Part shown: positions 32,072 through 43,188 of the stretch, piece after piece
Layout of the letters: each line of letters opens with the position of its first letter
How positions within the stretch are numbered: position 1 is the first letter of the stretch
NCBI RefSeq assembly: GCF_000321225.1
Contig: NW_004450303.1
Span: 87,064-151,063 of the forward strand
Direction: 5' to 3'
DNA length: 64,000 bases
From: Odobenus rosmarus divergens
Lineage: Eukaryota > Chordata > Mammalia > Carnivora > Odobenidae
Notes under the pieces: generated by a model
The model's database searches: none
Told to the model about the DNA's origin: nothing
Seen by the model: the letters and a program-made list of their open reading frames with translations, nothing else
Made by a program: the position numbers and the translations under genes

Positions 32072-32298
32072 AGTCATTCACAATCATCATCACCATCATC
32101 ATCATCATCACCATCTGAGTACCTGCCATATGCTATGAATTTTATATGGTAGATGGTTTATGTATCCCCCCCAAATTCTTATAACAATTCTACAAGATGA
32201 GTAAATAAAGTTCGATACAAAAAAAAAAAAAAGACCTTTGGGTAAATAGAAAGCCTGGGTTCAAATTATGGATTAGTCCAGTGGAACCATGAGCAAAC
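32072..32298 (+). repeat. 227-bp tandem duplication, unit 2
   Basis: Second head-to-tail copy, same length as unit 1. The sequence after it continues AGTCACTTAATAC, so the shared AGTCA at both junctions is a 5-base microhomology, which fits either a replication/repair duplication or an assembly error. Confidence 0.95.
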
Positions 32299-32450
32299 AG
32301 TCACTTAATACTTTAGTTTTCTCATCTGGAAAATGGCTTAGTAATAAAACTTAAGCACTGGATTGTTGAAAAGATTAAATTAATTAATGTAACTAAATTA
32401 GCATTAGAAACAGTGCCTGGTATAGAGTGCTACCCTTATATATTAATTGG
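32225..32450 (-). repeat. MIR, minus strand
   Basis: GCCTGGGTTCAAATTATGGA, CAAACAGTCACTTAATACTT, TTTAGTTTTCTCATCTGGAAA, ATGGCTTAGTAATAAAAC, AAACAGTGCCTGGTATAGAG: MIR in reverse. Its left part lies inside the tandem duplication, so part of this MIR exists twice. Confidence 0.8.
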
Positions 32451-32454
32451 CAGT

Positions 32455-33114
32455 GTATATGAGATAACATGTCTAATTGACTACCAGAAGAAAATTTATA
32501 AGCAATCCTAACTGGATGTGAAAACTCACTATGAATCCAATGAGGTAAACTTTAATGTTTTAAAATATTTAGAATTACTGTGCTAGATGAGTGTAGCAAA
32601 TTTAGGAACTTTGTTTTGTGAACAAAAATACATTAGTTATATTATGAGTACTATAATAGGATGACCATGTATCCTAACAGTCTTAGTTTTTCTGTGTTAG
32701 TTTTAGATTTTGTGTGTTATATGTTAATAGCACCTACTTTTACTCTAAAGCTATCTTGGCTTAGATACTAAAGGATGTGCTCACCTTAATTATTACATTT
32801 CTTAATCTCCATGTTAGCTTATAAAATGGGAAATGTCAACCATTACAGCTGAAGTCACGTAAGGAAAAAAAAACTTTAACAACTCTCCAAATGCAAACAT
32901 TAAATTTCCTACTTATATTTACTTTGCCCAGTCTTTCAATTTACATGTAAAATTATATGACTGGAAATAAGATGGTCATTTAAAAATCCCAATGAGTATT
33001 ACTATGGAGATTATGAAAGAGAAATATATATATATATATATCACTGCAAATCGGGTGAAATTTGTGTAGTAGAGCTGTAATCAATATAATCATTGATTTT
33101 TAAAGCAACTATCA
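32455..33114. other. Unique AT-rich sequence, no gene seen
   Basis: No repeat or RNA gene recognised; a (TA)n run lies at about 33024-33041. Confidence 0.4.
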
Positions 33115-33126
33115 TAGGAGGAATTT

Positions 33127-33353
33127 ATTTTTATTTTTAATTCTTTTAGATTTTATTTATTTGAGAGAGAGAGAATGAGCAGGGGGGAGGGGTAGAAGGG
33201 TAGAGGGAGACGGAGGGGGAGAGGGGGAGAGGGAGAGGGAGAAGCAGACTCCCTGCTGAACAGGGACCTCGATGTGGGACTCGATCTCAGGACCCTGGGA
33301 TCACGATCTGAGCTGAAGGCAGACGCTTAACCTACTGAGCCGCCCAGGCACCC
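33127..33353 (-). mobile_element. CAN-SINE, minus strand, expanded purine core
   Basis: Reverse SINE with an enlarged GGGAGA-type core (about 33180-33245), making it longer than its relatives. Head GAGCCGCCCAGGCACCC. Flanks AGGAGGAATTTA (33115-33126) and AGGAGCAATTTA (33354-33365), 11 of 12 matching. Confidence 0.93.
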
Positions 33354-33365
33354 AGGAGCAATTTA

Positions 33366-34540
33366 AATATACAAAAAATCCAGTTGCCTGGCAACTGATT
33401 ATAATATTCCAAACAATAAACAAATGTACAATAAATTTATTCCCATGTGTAACTACTGTATATCATTGGGATGGCTTCTTAAATACAGAACTGCAATGCA
33501 TATCTTTGAATTATAATTATGACAGTCAACTTAAGTCTGTTTGCCCCTCAAGGATGCTATGAACTTTATGTTCATAAGCTATTTTGATATCCTTAGAAGA
33601 AATATATATAAATGATATGCATTGTTGGGAATAGAAATTATTTACCTTTGGTATTCTGACTGCCAGATTGTATAATGCCGATAAGACAATTTAGGTATGA
33701 CTGGGGAAAGGGATCTTTGAAATACATGTTGCAATAGCCAAATTATTTTTTTATATTTATCTTAGAAAATGAACTCTTAAAGCTCACCCAGGATGAAGTA
33801 CTATATATTATGTTGCTGGTCTCTTCAACCAAAACCAGTCATAAATGTGCACATTGCAAAATGTATTTTTAACTTCTTCAACCTCTAATTTCTCTTGTTT
33901 TCCTCCATGACAGACACTAATAACCATGTGAGTCATACTAGACTCTCATGATTGCTCCTGTTCAAGGTAAGTAACTGTGTTAACACAAAGGTTGAACTTT
34001 CAAAGCAGACTTTAATGAATCATGGATCTGACCAATCACCAAATTTTATTAATAATCCAAAAGATGCCAGAAAGAACAAAGCAAAGACATTGCATTTCTT
34101 TCTAAAAGAGGTTAGAACTATTCCTTCACTTACTTTGAAACTTTGGTTTGGGTAACATATGTGTTGCCATGATGTATAAAGAAATATTGTTCTCAAAGGA
34201 AGCCATTTCCATTTTGATTCTCCTCAGTTTTATACTTTGTTAAAAGCTACCCAGAAAGAAGAGGTCTATATGACTCTTCCCAATTCTTCCAAATCTACTT
34301 AATCCATGAACCAAGTGGTGTTGTTGTTGTTGTTGTTGTTCTTATTTTATTATTTTGGCTTTGTTTTTATTTTTTTTCAATAAGAAATGAGAACAGACCA
34401 GATTTGTTTTCCTTAAAAGCAATTTTAAAGCAAGGACTCTCCATTATATTTCTGTAGTAAAAATCATCAGTCTTTACAAAGAGTTACTTCCTGGTGTCTA
34501 TTACATGCATGTTGGACCACTTTATTTTGCCTCACATGTC
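33366..34540. other. Unique AT-rich sequence, no gene seen
   Basis: No recognisable repeat, exon or RNA gene except the TTG triplet run at 34319-34340. Confidence 0.4.
34319..34340. repeat. (TTG)7 microsatellite
   Basis: Seven consecutive TTG units. Confidence 0.95.
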
Positions 34541-34554
34541 AAAACAGAACCAAC

Positions 34555-34556
<2 letters not shown>

Positions 34557-34628
<72 letters not shown>

Positions 34629-34645
34629 CTTTCTTTCTTTCTTTC
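34557..34645. repeat. (CTTT)n array, left part, running into the gap
   Basis: About 88 bases of near-perfect CTTT repeat, broken off by unresolved bases. It resumes at 35276. The array probably caused the gap. On the minus strand it is a GAAA repeat directly downstream of the U6 pseudogene. Confidence 0.97.
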
Positions 34646-35275
34646 NNNNNNNNNNNNNNNNNNNNNNNNNNNNNNNNNNNNNNNNNNNNNNNNNNNNNNN
34701 NNNNNNNNNNNNNNNNNNNNNNNNNNNNNNNNNNNNNNNNNNNNNNNNNNNNNNNNNNNNNNNNNNNNNNNNNNNNNNNNNNNNNNNNNNNNNNNNNNNN
34801 NNNNNNNNNNNNNNNNNNNNNNNNNNNNNNNNNNNNNNNNNNNNNNNNNNNNNNNNNNNNNNNNNNNNNNNNNNNNNNNNNNNNNNNNNNNNNNNNNNNN
34901 NNNNNNNNNNNNNNNNNNNNNNNNNNNNNNNNNNNNNNNNNNNNNNNNNNNNNNNNNNNNNNNNNNNNNNNNNNNNNNNNNNNNNNNNNNNNNNNNNNNN
35001 NNNNNNNNNNNNNNNNNNNNNNNNNNNNNNNNNNNNNNNNNNNNNNNNNNNNNNNNNNNNNNNNNNNNNNNNNNNNNNNNNNNNNNNNNNNNNNNNNNNN
35101 NNNNNNNNNNNNNNNNNNNNNNNNNNNNNNNNNNNNNNNNNNNNNNNNNNNNNNNNNNNNNNNNNNNNNNNNNNNNNNNNNNNNNNNNNNNNNNNNNNNN
35201 NNNNNNNNNNNNNNNNNNNNNNNNNNNNNNNNNNNNNNNNNNNNNNNNNNNNNNNNNNNNNNNNNNNNNNNNNNN
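34646..35275. other. Assembly gap, 630 N
   Basis: Unresolved bases inside the CTTT array. The true length and content are unknown; reading frames across it are artefacts. Confidence 1.
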
Positions 35276-35317
35276 TTCTTTCTTTCTTTCTTTCTTTCTT
35301 TCTTTTCTTTCTTCTTT
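35276..35317. repeat. (CTTT)n array, right part
   Basis: About 40 bases of CTTT repeat, ending in CTTCTTT next to the 3' end of the U6 pseudogene. Confidence 0.95.
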
Positions 35318-35427
35318 AAAAATATGGAATGCTTCATGAATTTGTGTGTCATCCTGTGCAGAGGCCATGCTAATCTTTAATCTTTGTATCATTCTAGATT
35401 TAGTATATGTGCTGCTGAAGTGAGCAC
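35318..35427 (-). pseudogene. RNU6: U6 snRNA pseudogene, minus strand
   Basis: U6 is the catalytic snRNA of the spliceosome. The reverse complement starts GTGCTCACTTCAGCAGCACA and runs TATACTAAATCTAG, GATTAGCATGGCC, CAGGATGACACACAAATTC, ATGAAGCATTCCATATTTTT, matching U6 over its whole length. Changes include CGC to CAC and CGG to CAG near the 5' end, an extra few bases in the ACAGAGA region (AAGATTAAAGATTAG), and a damaged GCATGGCC..GCACAGG stretch. The ACAGAGA box is lost, so it cannot act in splicing. No proximal sequence element or TATA box was recognised on the 35430-35500 side, as expected for a retroposed copy. Confidence 0.93.
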
Positions 35428-35439
35428 AAAAACAGAACT

Positions 35440-36570
35440 ACTTAAAATAAATCTTTTCCCCATTATTTAAGTTGGATAATTTCTATTATTCTGTCTGCAA
35501 TTTCACTGACCATCTTGTCATCCTCTCTCATCTTCTGTTAAGCCTATCTAATGAATTTTTCATTTCAAGCACTGTTATAGTCCCTTCTAGAATTTCAACA
35601 TAATTATTTTTACCCTTACCATATCAATGTTTAGATTCCAAGTCTATTCAATTATTTTTATCTTTGTTTCACTTATGTCATTGATTGTATTTACAATAGC
35701 TAATATAAAGTTTTTATCTGTTAATTTCAATATTGGAGTCATCTCCGGGCTTGTTTTTTTAATTTTGTTTTGTTTTGTTTGACTGCCTTTGATCTTGAGC
35801 AATGGCTGACATTTTCCTGTGTCTTCATGTTTTAAAAAACTTTTGGTTTACTTTGCTCATCAGTGATTATACATTATAAAGACTCTGAATTTTGTTATTT
35901 GTCTTTTTTTTAAGATTTTATTTATTTATTTGACAGACAGAGACATAGCGAGAGAGGGAACACAAGCAGGGGGAGTAGGAGAGGGAGAAGCAGGCTTCCT
36001 CGTGGAGCAGGGAGCCCGATGTGGGGCTCGATCCCAGGACCCTGGGATCACGACCTGAGCTGAAGGCAGACACTTAACGACTGAGCCACCCAGGCGCCCT
36101 ATGTTATCTTTTAACAGTGTTTAATTTTGTTCTAGAAAGCAGATAAATTAAGTACTGATCCTTTTTGTATGGAGATATGTCAGATAACTGTTTCAGTTTT
36201 GCTCTTAGTTCTCAATGAATGCCTTAATTCTGGGACACAGTCTTTCTTCTAAGCATGGACCTTTTGGAATTTTAAGTGACAGATCAGCATATGTACTTTG
36301 TCTCTCTAACTTGTGATGTTCAAACTCCAAAGTCTTTCTCTACTGCGCTAGGGGTCAGCAGAAATATCAGCTTTTTAAACCTTCTACCACTTGCTTTCCA
36401 TTGGAATACTGGTAGTCTTACCAAACCAAGCACTGTTCATGGGGCAGTCAGTTTTGAGGGGTGTTTGTATCCAGATGTCAGGCACAATCCTCTTCATATT
36501 CTAGGACTTTCTTTCTCAATATATATCTGCTTTGGGGTCTCTGAATTTTGTTATTTGATATATCAATAAG
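35440..36570 (-). mobile_element. Old L1 5' region, minus strand, with nested SINE
   Basis: Antisense text such as GTTGGATAATTTCTATTATT, CTGTCTGCAATTTCACTGAC, TGAATTTTTCATTTCAAGCA, TCTAGAATTTCAACATAAT fits the ORF1/5' region of old L1s. It resumes after the SINE at 35904-36100; the part after about 36200 is less certain. Confidence 0.5.
35904..36100 (-). mobile_element. CAN-SINE, minus strand
   Basis: Full-length reverse SINE: TTTTAAGATTTTATTTATTT, GACAGACAGAGACATAGCG, CGATCCCAGGACCCTGGGAT, GAGCCACCCAGGCGCCC. Little diverged. TSD not clear because the flanks are T-rich. Confidence 0.95.
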
Positions 36571-36880
36571 CTCATCTTTCTTCTGTTTTTTTTAAGTGCT
36601 CTACATTATATAGACTAAAGGAGAAAAGGTGATATGAAGTTGGGTTGAATCCAATAAATTACCATCATTCAAAGATTGAATCCTCCCTAGTTTCTCCCTT
36701 CTCTTGGGTCCTCTCGAATTGTTTTAAATAGTTGTTTTAATATATATTTAACCTATAATTAATAATTAAATATTATATCGTTTAGGAGATAATATTAGCT
36801 ACTAGAACTGGAACACCCTTTTTTTCACATAGCTTTTGTCAAAATTCATAGAGCAAAGAAATGATCAATAAGAATATAAA
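36571..36880. other. Unassigned AT-rich sequence
   Basis: No gene or repeat recognised. Confidence 0.35.
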
Positions 36881-38330
36881 AAATATGAAGGACAGAATAA
36901 GCCTGAAAAAATTAGCAAGCCTGACAACAACAGACATTCAACCAACATTAAAAGCATGCACATTGTGTTCAAATGCATGTTAATTATTTATCAAAATTGA
37001 CTATACACTGCACCATAGCTAAAGCCTCAGAAAATTTCAAGGAACACTCAGAGTATGTTCTTAAATAAGAGTGAAATGAAACTTGAAATCTTTAGTTGTT
37101 TAGAAATCAATCAAGATTTGAAATGATTCATAAATCAAAGAACAATCATAGAAATTACAAAATATTTGCAATTGAATGATTATAAATGATAATCAAACCT
37201 TGTGGGCTATAAGTAGAGCTGTGTTTTAAATGCATATATTAAAAATACATTTAGGGGCGCCTGGGTGGCTCAGTCGTTAAGCGGCTGCCTTCAGTTCAGG
37301 TCATGATCCCAGGGTCCTGGGATCGAGTCCCACATCGGGCTCCCTGCTCCGTGGGAAGCCTGCTTCGCCCTGTCCCGCTCCCCCTGCTTGTGTTCCTGCT
37401 CTCGCTGTCTCTGTCAAATAAATAAATAAAATCTTTAAAAAAAAAATACATTTAATGACCTCATCCTATATCTGAAAACATATGGGAAAGTAGAACTAAT
37501 TAATTTCATAAAGTAAAAAGGAAAACATAGTAACAATAAGAGCATCAATTAATACAATTAAAATTAAATTTACTTGAGATAGGCTCAACAAAGCAGAAGG
37601 ATTGTTATTTGAAATAGCTAATAAAAGTGATAGACCCCTGGAAAGTGTCAGGAAAAGAAAGACCAAAATCTGAAACATAAGTGTCAAACTTTTAGGAAAA
37701 ACATCATATTGTGACTGACTAAAAAAGAAATTAAAAATCCAAGTAATCCAATATCTAGTAAAGAAATTGAATTTGTATCAAAAATTTTCTCAAAATAAAA
37801 ATCTAGATCCAGAAGGTTTCACTTGTTAAATTAACAAAGCAAAATAAAATACCAAGCATTACAACATTCTTTACTTGAAGAGCATCATACAATGTTTTTT
37901 ATGAGTACCTGATTACATTACTATAAAAACTGGCAAGGAAGTTACAAGAAAATTGGCATATTAGTAGTTTTATCCATAAACATAGATTCAAAAATCCTAA
38001 GCAATATTTTAGCTAAATAAGTACAATGTTATGTAAAAAAGGGAATACATCATGACCAATTAGGGTTAATTCCAAGAATGCAAGCTTAGTGTAAAATTGA
38101 TATATAGAACGATATTTTAACATTAATAAATGAACAAAATAATATGATTAATTCAACATTTGCAGGAAAAGCAGGATAAAATTAAATAATTAATTCATTA
38201 TAAAATCAACTGCCAAATTAGGAATAGAAGAGAACTACCTTAATGAGAGTTTGAACTTATTCCAAACCATGGAAATCTGTTTGGTAATATCTACTAAATA
38301 GAAATTTAGTAGATGTTATTTACAAGATCA
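36880..38330 (+). mobile_element. Old L1 ORF2 (endonuclease end and RT), plus strand, with nested SINE
   Basis: Broken frames show old L1 ORF2 landmarks: TTATCAAAATTGACTATACA, CAAGGAACACTCAGAGTATG, GAAACTTGAAATC, AGAAGGTTTCACTTG, AAAAATCCTAAGCAATATTT, GACCAATTAGGGTTAATTCC (the QxGFIP-like stretch). Very diverged. Split by the SINE at 37254-37441. Confidence 0.7.
37254..37441 (+). mobile_element. Young CAN-SINE with 13-bp TSD
   Basis: GGGGCGCCTGGGTGGCTCAG, CCCACATCGGGCTCCCTGC, TCCGTGGGAAGCCTGCTTC, CAAATAAATAAATAAAATCT. AAAAATACATTTA at 37241-37253 and 37442-37454 is an exact TSD. One of the least diverged SINEs of the window. Confidence 0.97.
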
Positions 38331-38780
38331 CTATGTACAGAAATTTCACTCTTTACTAAAAGCCCAATGGAAATGAGTGCAAATATCCATCAAAAGATAT
38401 GCACAAGACTGTTGTTAAAGATAATTTGAGGAATATTAGAATTTTTGAGTTTGTTTGATTAAACAAAGATTTAAATTGGGCATCACCAAACTGGAAGTGG
38501 TTAGGAGCACTCCACCCATAGACAATAGGGAAAAACATTTATAAAGAAGATGTGGAAGCAAAACAAGGAACTTATTTAATTGACTATACCTTAAGTAGTT
38601 CCCTATTTTGGGAAAGCCTAGTTGGCTGTTTATGATTGGTTGTTCTTAGGTTTTGATTGCTTAAACTTAACGTATTTACATGCTTAGATTTTGTTATGCT
38701 TATTTAGGTTGCTATGGAATTAGAGGGACCTCAATCTAATGGCTTCTTTGTTTAATTACCCTAACAGTATTTAAATTGTT
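38331..38780. other. Unassigned sequence, possibly old L1
   Basis: 38350-38560 may continue the old ORF2 (GTGCAAATATCCATCAAAAG), but it is too diverged for a firm call. Confidence 0.35.
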
Positions 38781-38796
38781 TAAATTTTTAATTATT

Positions 38797-39016
38797 TTTA
38801 AAGGAAATGTTTATTTATTTATTTTTAAAGATTTATTCATTTATTTGACAGACAGAGAGAGAGAGCATAGGGAGGGTGGAGAGAGAGGGAGAGAGAAACT
38901 TTAGCAGCCTCCTCACTGAGCTTGGAGCCCAGTGTGGGGGCTTGATCTTATGACTCTGAGATCTGACCTGAGCTTAAACCAAGAGTGCTTAACTGACTTC
39001 ACCACCCAGGGGCCCC
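38797..39016 (-). mobile_element. Diverged CAN-SINE, minus strand, with perfect 16-bp TSD
   Basis: Reverse SINE with many substitutions (head ACCACCCAGGGGCCCC, TTGATCTTATGACTCTGAGA). TAAATTTTTAATTATT stands at 38781-38796 and 39017-39032. Confidence 0.92.
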
Positions 39017-39049
39017 TAAATTTTTAATTATTGAACAATATCAGCATAT

Positions 39050-39240
39050 TCATAATCACTCTTATTGGAAACAACACAAATTTTCCTAGAGATGATAGAT
39101 AAATCGTTTTCACGTGATGGCAAACTATGCTATAATGTCAATGAAGAAACAAGACCACAGAATTTAGAACAACAATGATGAATTTCACAAATGAGAGGAA
39201 AAGACTATACGTATATAAAAATATGTGGTGTATACAGAGT
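39050..39240 (+). mobile_element. Old L1 3' fragment, plus strand
   Basis: CTCTTATTGGAAACAACACA, GATGATAGATAAATCG, AATGAAGAAACAAGACCAC, ACAACAATGATGAATTTCAC follow the decayed end of an L1 ORF2. Probably part of the element on the other side of the SINE. Confidence 0.55.
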
Positions 39241-42167
39241 TGGCTTCCTGAGTGTGCAACCAGTGCAGTTATACAGGGCCCACACTTGGCTTAATGTTCT
39301 AGTGCCACCATCTTGAAATTCTTAATGCGTTTTGAACAAGTGCCCCAGCCTTTTCATTTTTCGCTGAGTCTCTCAAATTATGCAGCCAGTTCTGACTATA
39401 TAATGCCATGTACATAAATGAAAAAAATAGGTCCTACTAATATATGGATTATAAGTCTGGAGAATAGTTAGTTATCTTGGAAAAAAAGAGTCAGTGATTG
39501 CTGCGAGAGGTCTCTGTATAAAAATATGTAAATATTCTTTTTCTAGATGTAGTTCCTGGTTTTAAGAGTAGCCTTCATGATAATTCATTGAGTACTTTTG
39601 TGTAGATATATTATACTTCGTTTAAAAATTTTTTACAAAAGATTTACTTAATGCTGATGTTTTTATGTCATTTATTGGAGTCTAGGTGCCTTAAAATTTT
39701 CTTTGAATAATGTCAGTTATGAGGTCCCAACTTTTGGTATCAATGAGTCTATTTTATCTTCTGTCTCTCGGTAGAAAATAAAATCGGTGAAAGCCTGATT
39801 GAATTTACATTATCTGTATCTTACATTAAAATATATTTTTGTGGGCTGGTTATTTGTAATTAACTTTGAAAGAGAAGTATATTAACTACTTGTCACATTG
39901 ACATGTTGACATATTGAGAATTAGTAAAAAGAACAGGAATTTTATGTTTGATTCAAATCTTGGCCTTTATAATATGCATGTCCCTAATTATGTGAGATTC
40001 AATCAACCAGTAGTCCTCAAAATTCAGAGGAAACAGAATGGCATTCTAGTCCTTCCAGGCAAAGCATTTGTGCTTAATGGCCCTAAAGACATCTTGCAGT
40101 GGGACTTGAGGTAGGGTGCTGCTCTTTGTGCCTCTTTGGAAAATACTGTGTCATTTGGGAAAATCTTAAATGGGAGACAATTACCACAAAGATTTTTTAT
40201 AGATGAGAATTTTCCTATTTAAGTGCTCCATACTATACTTCATGCTTTGAATCTGTGGTTTTGTGGCATATTATGGATTTATTTTTCAGAAACAGTTGCA
40301 TTGAGGAAGAGAACTTTAATGGAGAAATCAATAAAACTAGATAAAGTTAAATCAATGAAGAGATACTGGTCATTTTAAACTCTGTCAATCATTATCAGAT
40401 ACATCAAATATTAAGTACTAAAAGGGTTTTTAAAAATCCTATTAAACTTTTAAAAAATTTCATCCTGCTTTGTGCATATACAAATCTGTGCCTGTGGTGT
40501 ACAAATTGATAGAATTATAGCTTACTGTAGCAGAAATTGTAGTAGAAATAGATTTATTTTCCTTACTTTGAACAATCAAAAAGTGAATATAGCTGAGGAA
40601 TGTATATTAATTTTTTTGTTTTAAGATTCCACTTTTGAATATTATAGTAGCCTTTGTGCACAAAAATTGCTAACACAATTATAGTATTAGTTCCAAAGAT
40701 TTTTCTTAGATTTGAAATTGCAGCCAGTGTTGGTAGAACCTGACAGTCTTTGAAATCCTGCTTTTTTCCCCTCACAATCAGCCTATAGCCATAGATCAAA
40801 AATATCCATTTTATCTCTGATTGCAGTAGCCAGGGCTCTCTAGTTAATGTTCTGATTTCCCAGCAGGGACACATTATTGGAAGCTTTGCTTCAGGGTGTC
40901 CCTTTTTTTCTTACACATACTACTGGTTGACCCACTTCAGCTCACAGTAAAAAAGCTGCTCCGCAGTCCTCAGCCACATGGTGAAAGCATTACAATATTA
41001 TGTTTAGGCAATGATAACCATCGAATTTCATAGTCATATGGTTGGCCGTCCCAGCACCAGCACACACACCCCCACTCCATCCCTTGGCAAAGGACACAAT
41101 TAACTTGAAGAGAGTAGAATACAATCTGATTATTAAGCTTTGTTCCCCCAAAACAAAACAAAACAAAAAACAGCAAAAAAAAAAAAAACCCACAAAACCT
41201 TCTCAAAACAATGAGGATCATTTGAACAGTGCATGCCATAGTGTATGCCATACTAGGGAATCAGCTGTAATTTCAAGTAAAAGCCATCTAGTAATAGCAC
41301 AAGAAGAAACAAAAGAAAACAATGACAACAGGGGAAGCTTTGGGTCAGAGCTAAATGAGCAAAATCGAGGACATGATTCTTTGGTCAAAGCCAAGAATAT
41401 GGGTGTGTGTGTGTGTGAGTGAGAGAGAGAGTAGGACCCAAACACCATAAAAAGGCGTGTACAGTAAAGTCTAAATTCAGGGAACTATAGTTTGAAAGAG
41501 CCAAGAATATCATGCAAAAAGGAGATAATCTATAAATTTGGCTTTCTTGAGGCTTTTAGAGACAAGAGAACAAGAGATTAAGGATGTAGGAAAGAGGATG
41601 GCTGCCTGCTGGGTGCTTCCCAGGCAGAAGAATTCTCAAAGACATTCTTAAGAGCATGAGCTTCAGGGTTTTTGATTTCTATTCTACCTGCAATCATGGA
41701 AGGCCAATGACATTTTGGAATCCTTGCACATACATAATTACATATAACATCTTCTGTTAAATTTTTGTGGTAGTCTAGGGAAGAATTAGAAGAAAGAGAA
41801 AGAAAATCACTAGATTCAACCAGAAAAAAATGTAATTACATATTTTCATAATGGCTTCCCTGAGGTATTGATGAGTCTTCTAACTATTCCTTTATTCCCC
41901 ACTTTTAATCTCTGAGTTGAACTTTTTCTTCTGTCTACTGAAGTGAGATTAGATTAAAGTTGGGAAAATCGAATTGTCAATATTGTATTTCTGTGTGTAT
42001 GAAAGCTAACTATAGCATCTCTTCTAAAATGAAATAATAATTGTCTCACCCTGAGCAGGATATTGTGATAAACACAAGGCAAGAGTATGCAGGAACTTAC
42101 AAATTTTGAAATTCCTAATTTAGTTGAAGATTGAACAGGCCAGTGTAGCCTCTGTATTTACTGCCCC
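39241..42167. other. Long, mostly unique stretch; no gene seen
   Basis: 39255-39390 (GGGCCCACACTTGGCTTAAT, CCACCATCTTGAAATTCTTA) looks like an interspersed repeat I cannot name. The rest shows no family. A-rich runs lie near 41150-41200 and a GT/GA run at 41401-41432. No exon was recognised. Confidence 0.4.
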
Positions 42168-42606
42168 TGAGGCAGCTGCTTCTTTTTTTTTATGTTTTAA
42201 TTTTTATTCAAATTCTGACGAGTTAACATACATTGTACTATTAGTTTCAGGAGTAGAATTTAGTGATTCGTTACTTACAACACCCAGTGCTCATCCTAAG
42301 TGCCTTCCCTAGTACCCATCATGCATTTAGCCCATCCCCCGCCCAACTGTCTCCATCAACCTTCAGTTTGTTTTCTGTAGTTCAAGAGTCTCTTATGGTT
42401 TGCTTCCCTCTCTCTCTCTTTTCTTCCTTCCCCTATGCTCATCTGTTTTGTTTCCTAAATTCCACATATGAATGAAATCTTATGGTATTTATCTCTCTCT
42501 GACTTATTTCACTTAGCATAATACTCTAGCTCCATCCATATTGCTGCAAATGGCAAGATTCCATTCTTTTTGGGGGCTGAGTAATATTCCATTATATATA
42601 TGTATA

Positions 42607-42632
42607 CACACACACACACACGCACACACATA
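42607..42632. repeat. (CA)n microsatellite in L1
   Basis: CA run with one CG interruption at the usual place in ORF2. Confidence 0.93.
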
Positions 42633-42987
42633 TACCACCTCTTCTTTGTCCATTCATCAATCAGTGGACATTTGGCCTCTTTCTATAATTTGGTTGTTGT
42701 TGATAATGCTACTACTATAAATAGCTGGGTGCACATCTTCCTTCAAATTAGTATTTTTGTATCCTTTGGGTAAACACCTAGTAGTACAATTGCTGGGTCA
42801 TAGGGTCGTTCTATTTTTAACTTTTTTGTGGAACCTCTGTACTATTTTCCAGAGTGTTTGCACCAGTTTGCATTCCCACTAACAGTTTAAGAAGGTTCCC
42901 ATTTCTCCACATTGTCACCAACATCTTCTGTTTCCTGTGTTGTTAATTTTAGCCGTTCTGACAGGTGTGAGGTGGTATATCAATGTA

Positions 42988-43188
42988 TTTTTTTTAAGAT
43001 TTTATTTATCTATTTGACACACAGAGAGAAAGAGAGAGGGTGCACACATGAAGTTATAGTAGAAGGCAAAGAGAGAAGCAGGCTCCCCACTGAGCAGAGA
43101 ACCTGACATAAGGCTTGATTCCAGGACCCTGGGATTATGACCTGAGCCGAAGGCAGACACTTAACCAACTGAGCCCCCCAGGTGCCCC
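42988..43188 (-). mobile_element. CAN-SINE nested in L1, minus strand
   Basis: Reverse SINE (TTTTAAGATTTTATTTATCT ... ACTGAGCCCCCCAGGTGCCCC). TCAATGTA at 42980-42987 and 43189-43196 is the TSD; L1 ORF2 continues on both sides. Confidence 0.94.

Noticed and set aside
31845..32298. Possible CRISPR-like or satellite repeat
   Set aside because: Only two adjoining 227-bp units without spacers, in a mammalian genome.
34494..35392. Long open frames of 265-291 codons on both strands around 34.5-35.4 kb
   Set aside because: They consist of CTTT repeat and unresolved N bases; no coding content.
35318..35427. Functional U6 snRNA gene
   Set aside because: The ACAGAGA region is disrupted, several stem positions are changed, and I see no proximal sequence element or TATA box upstream.
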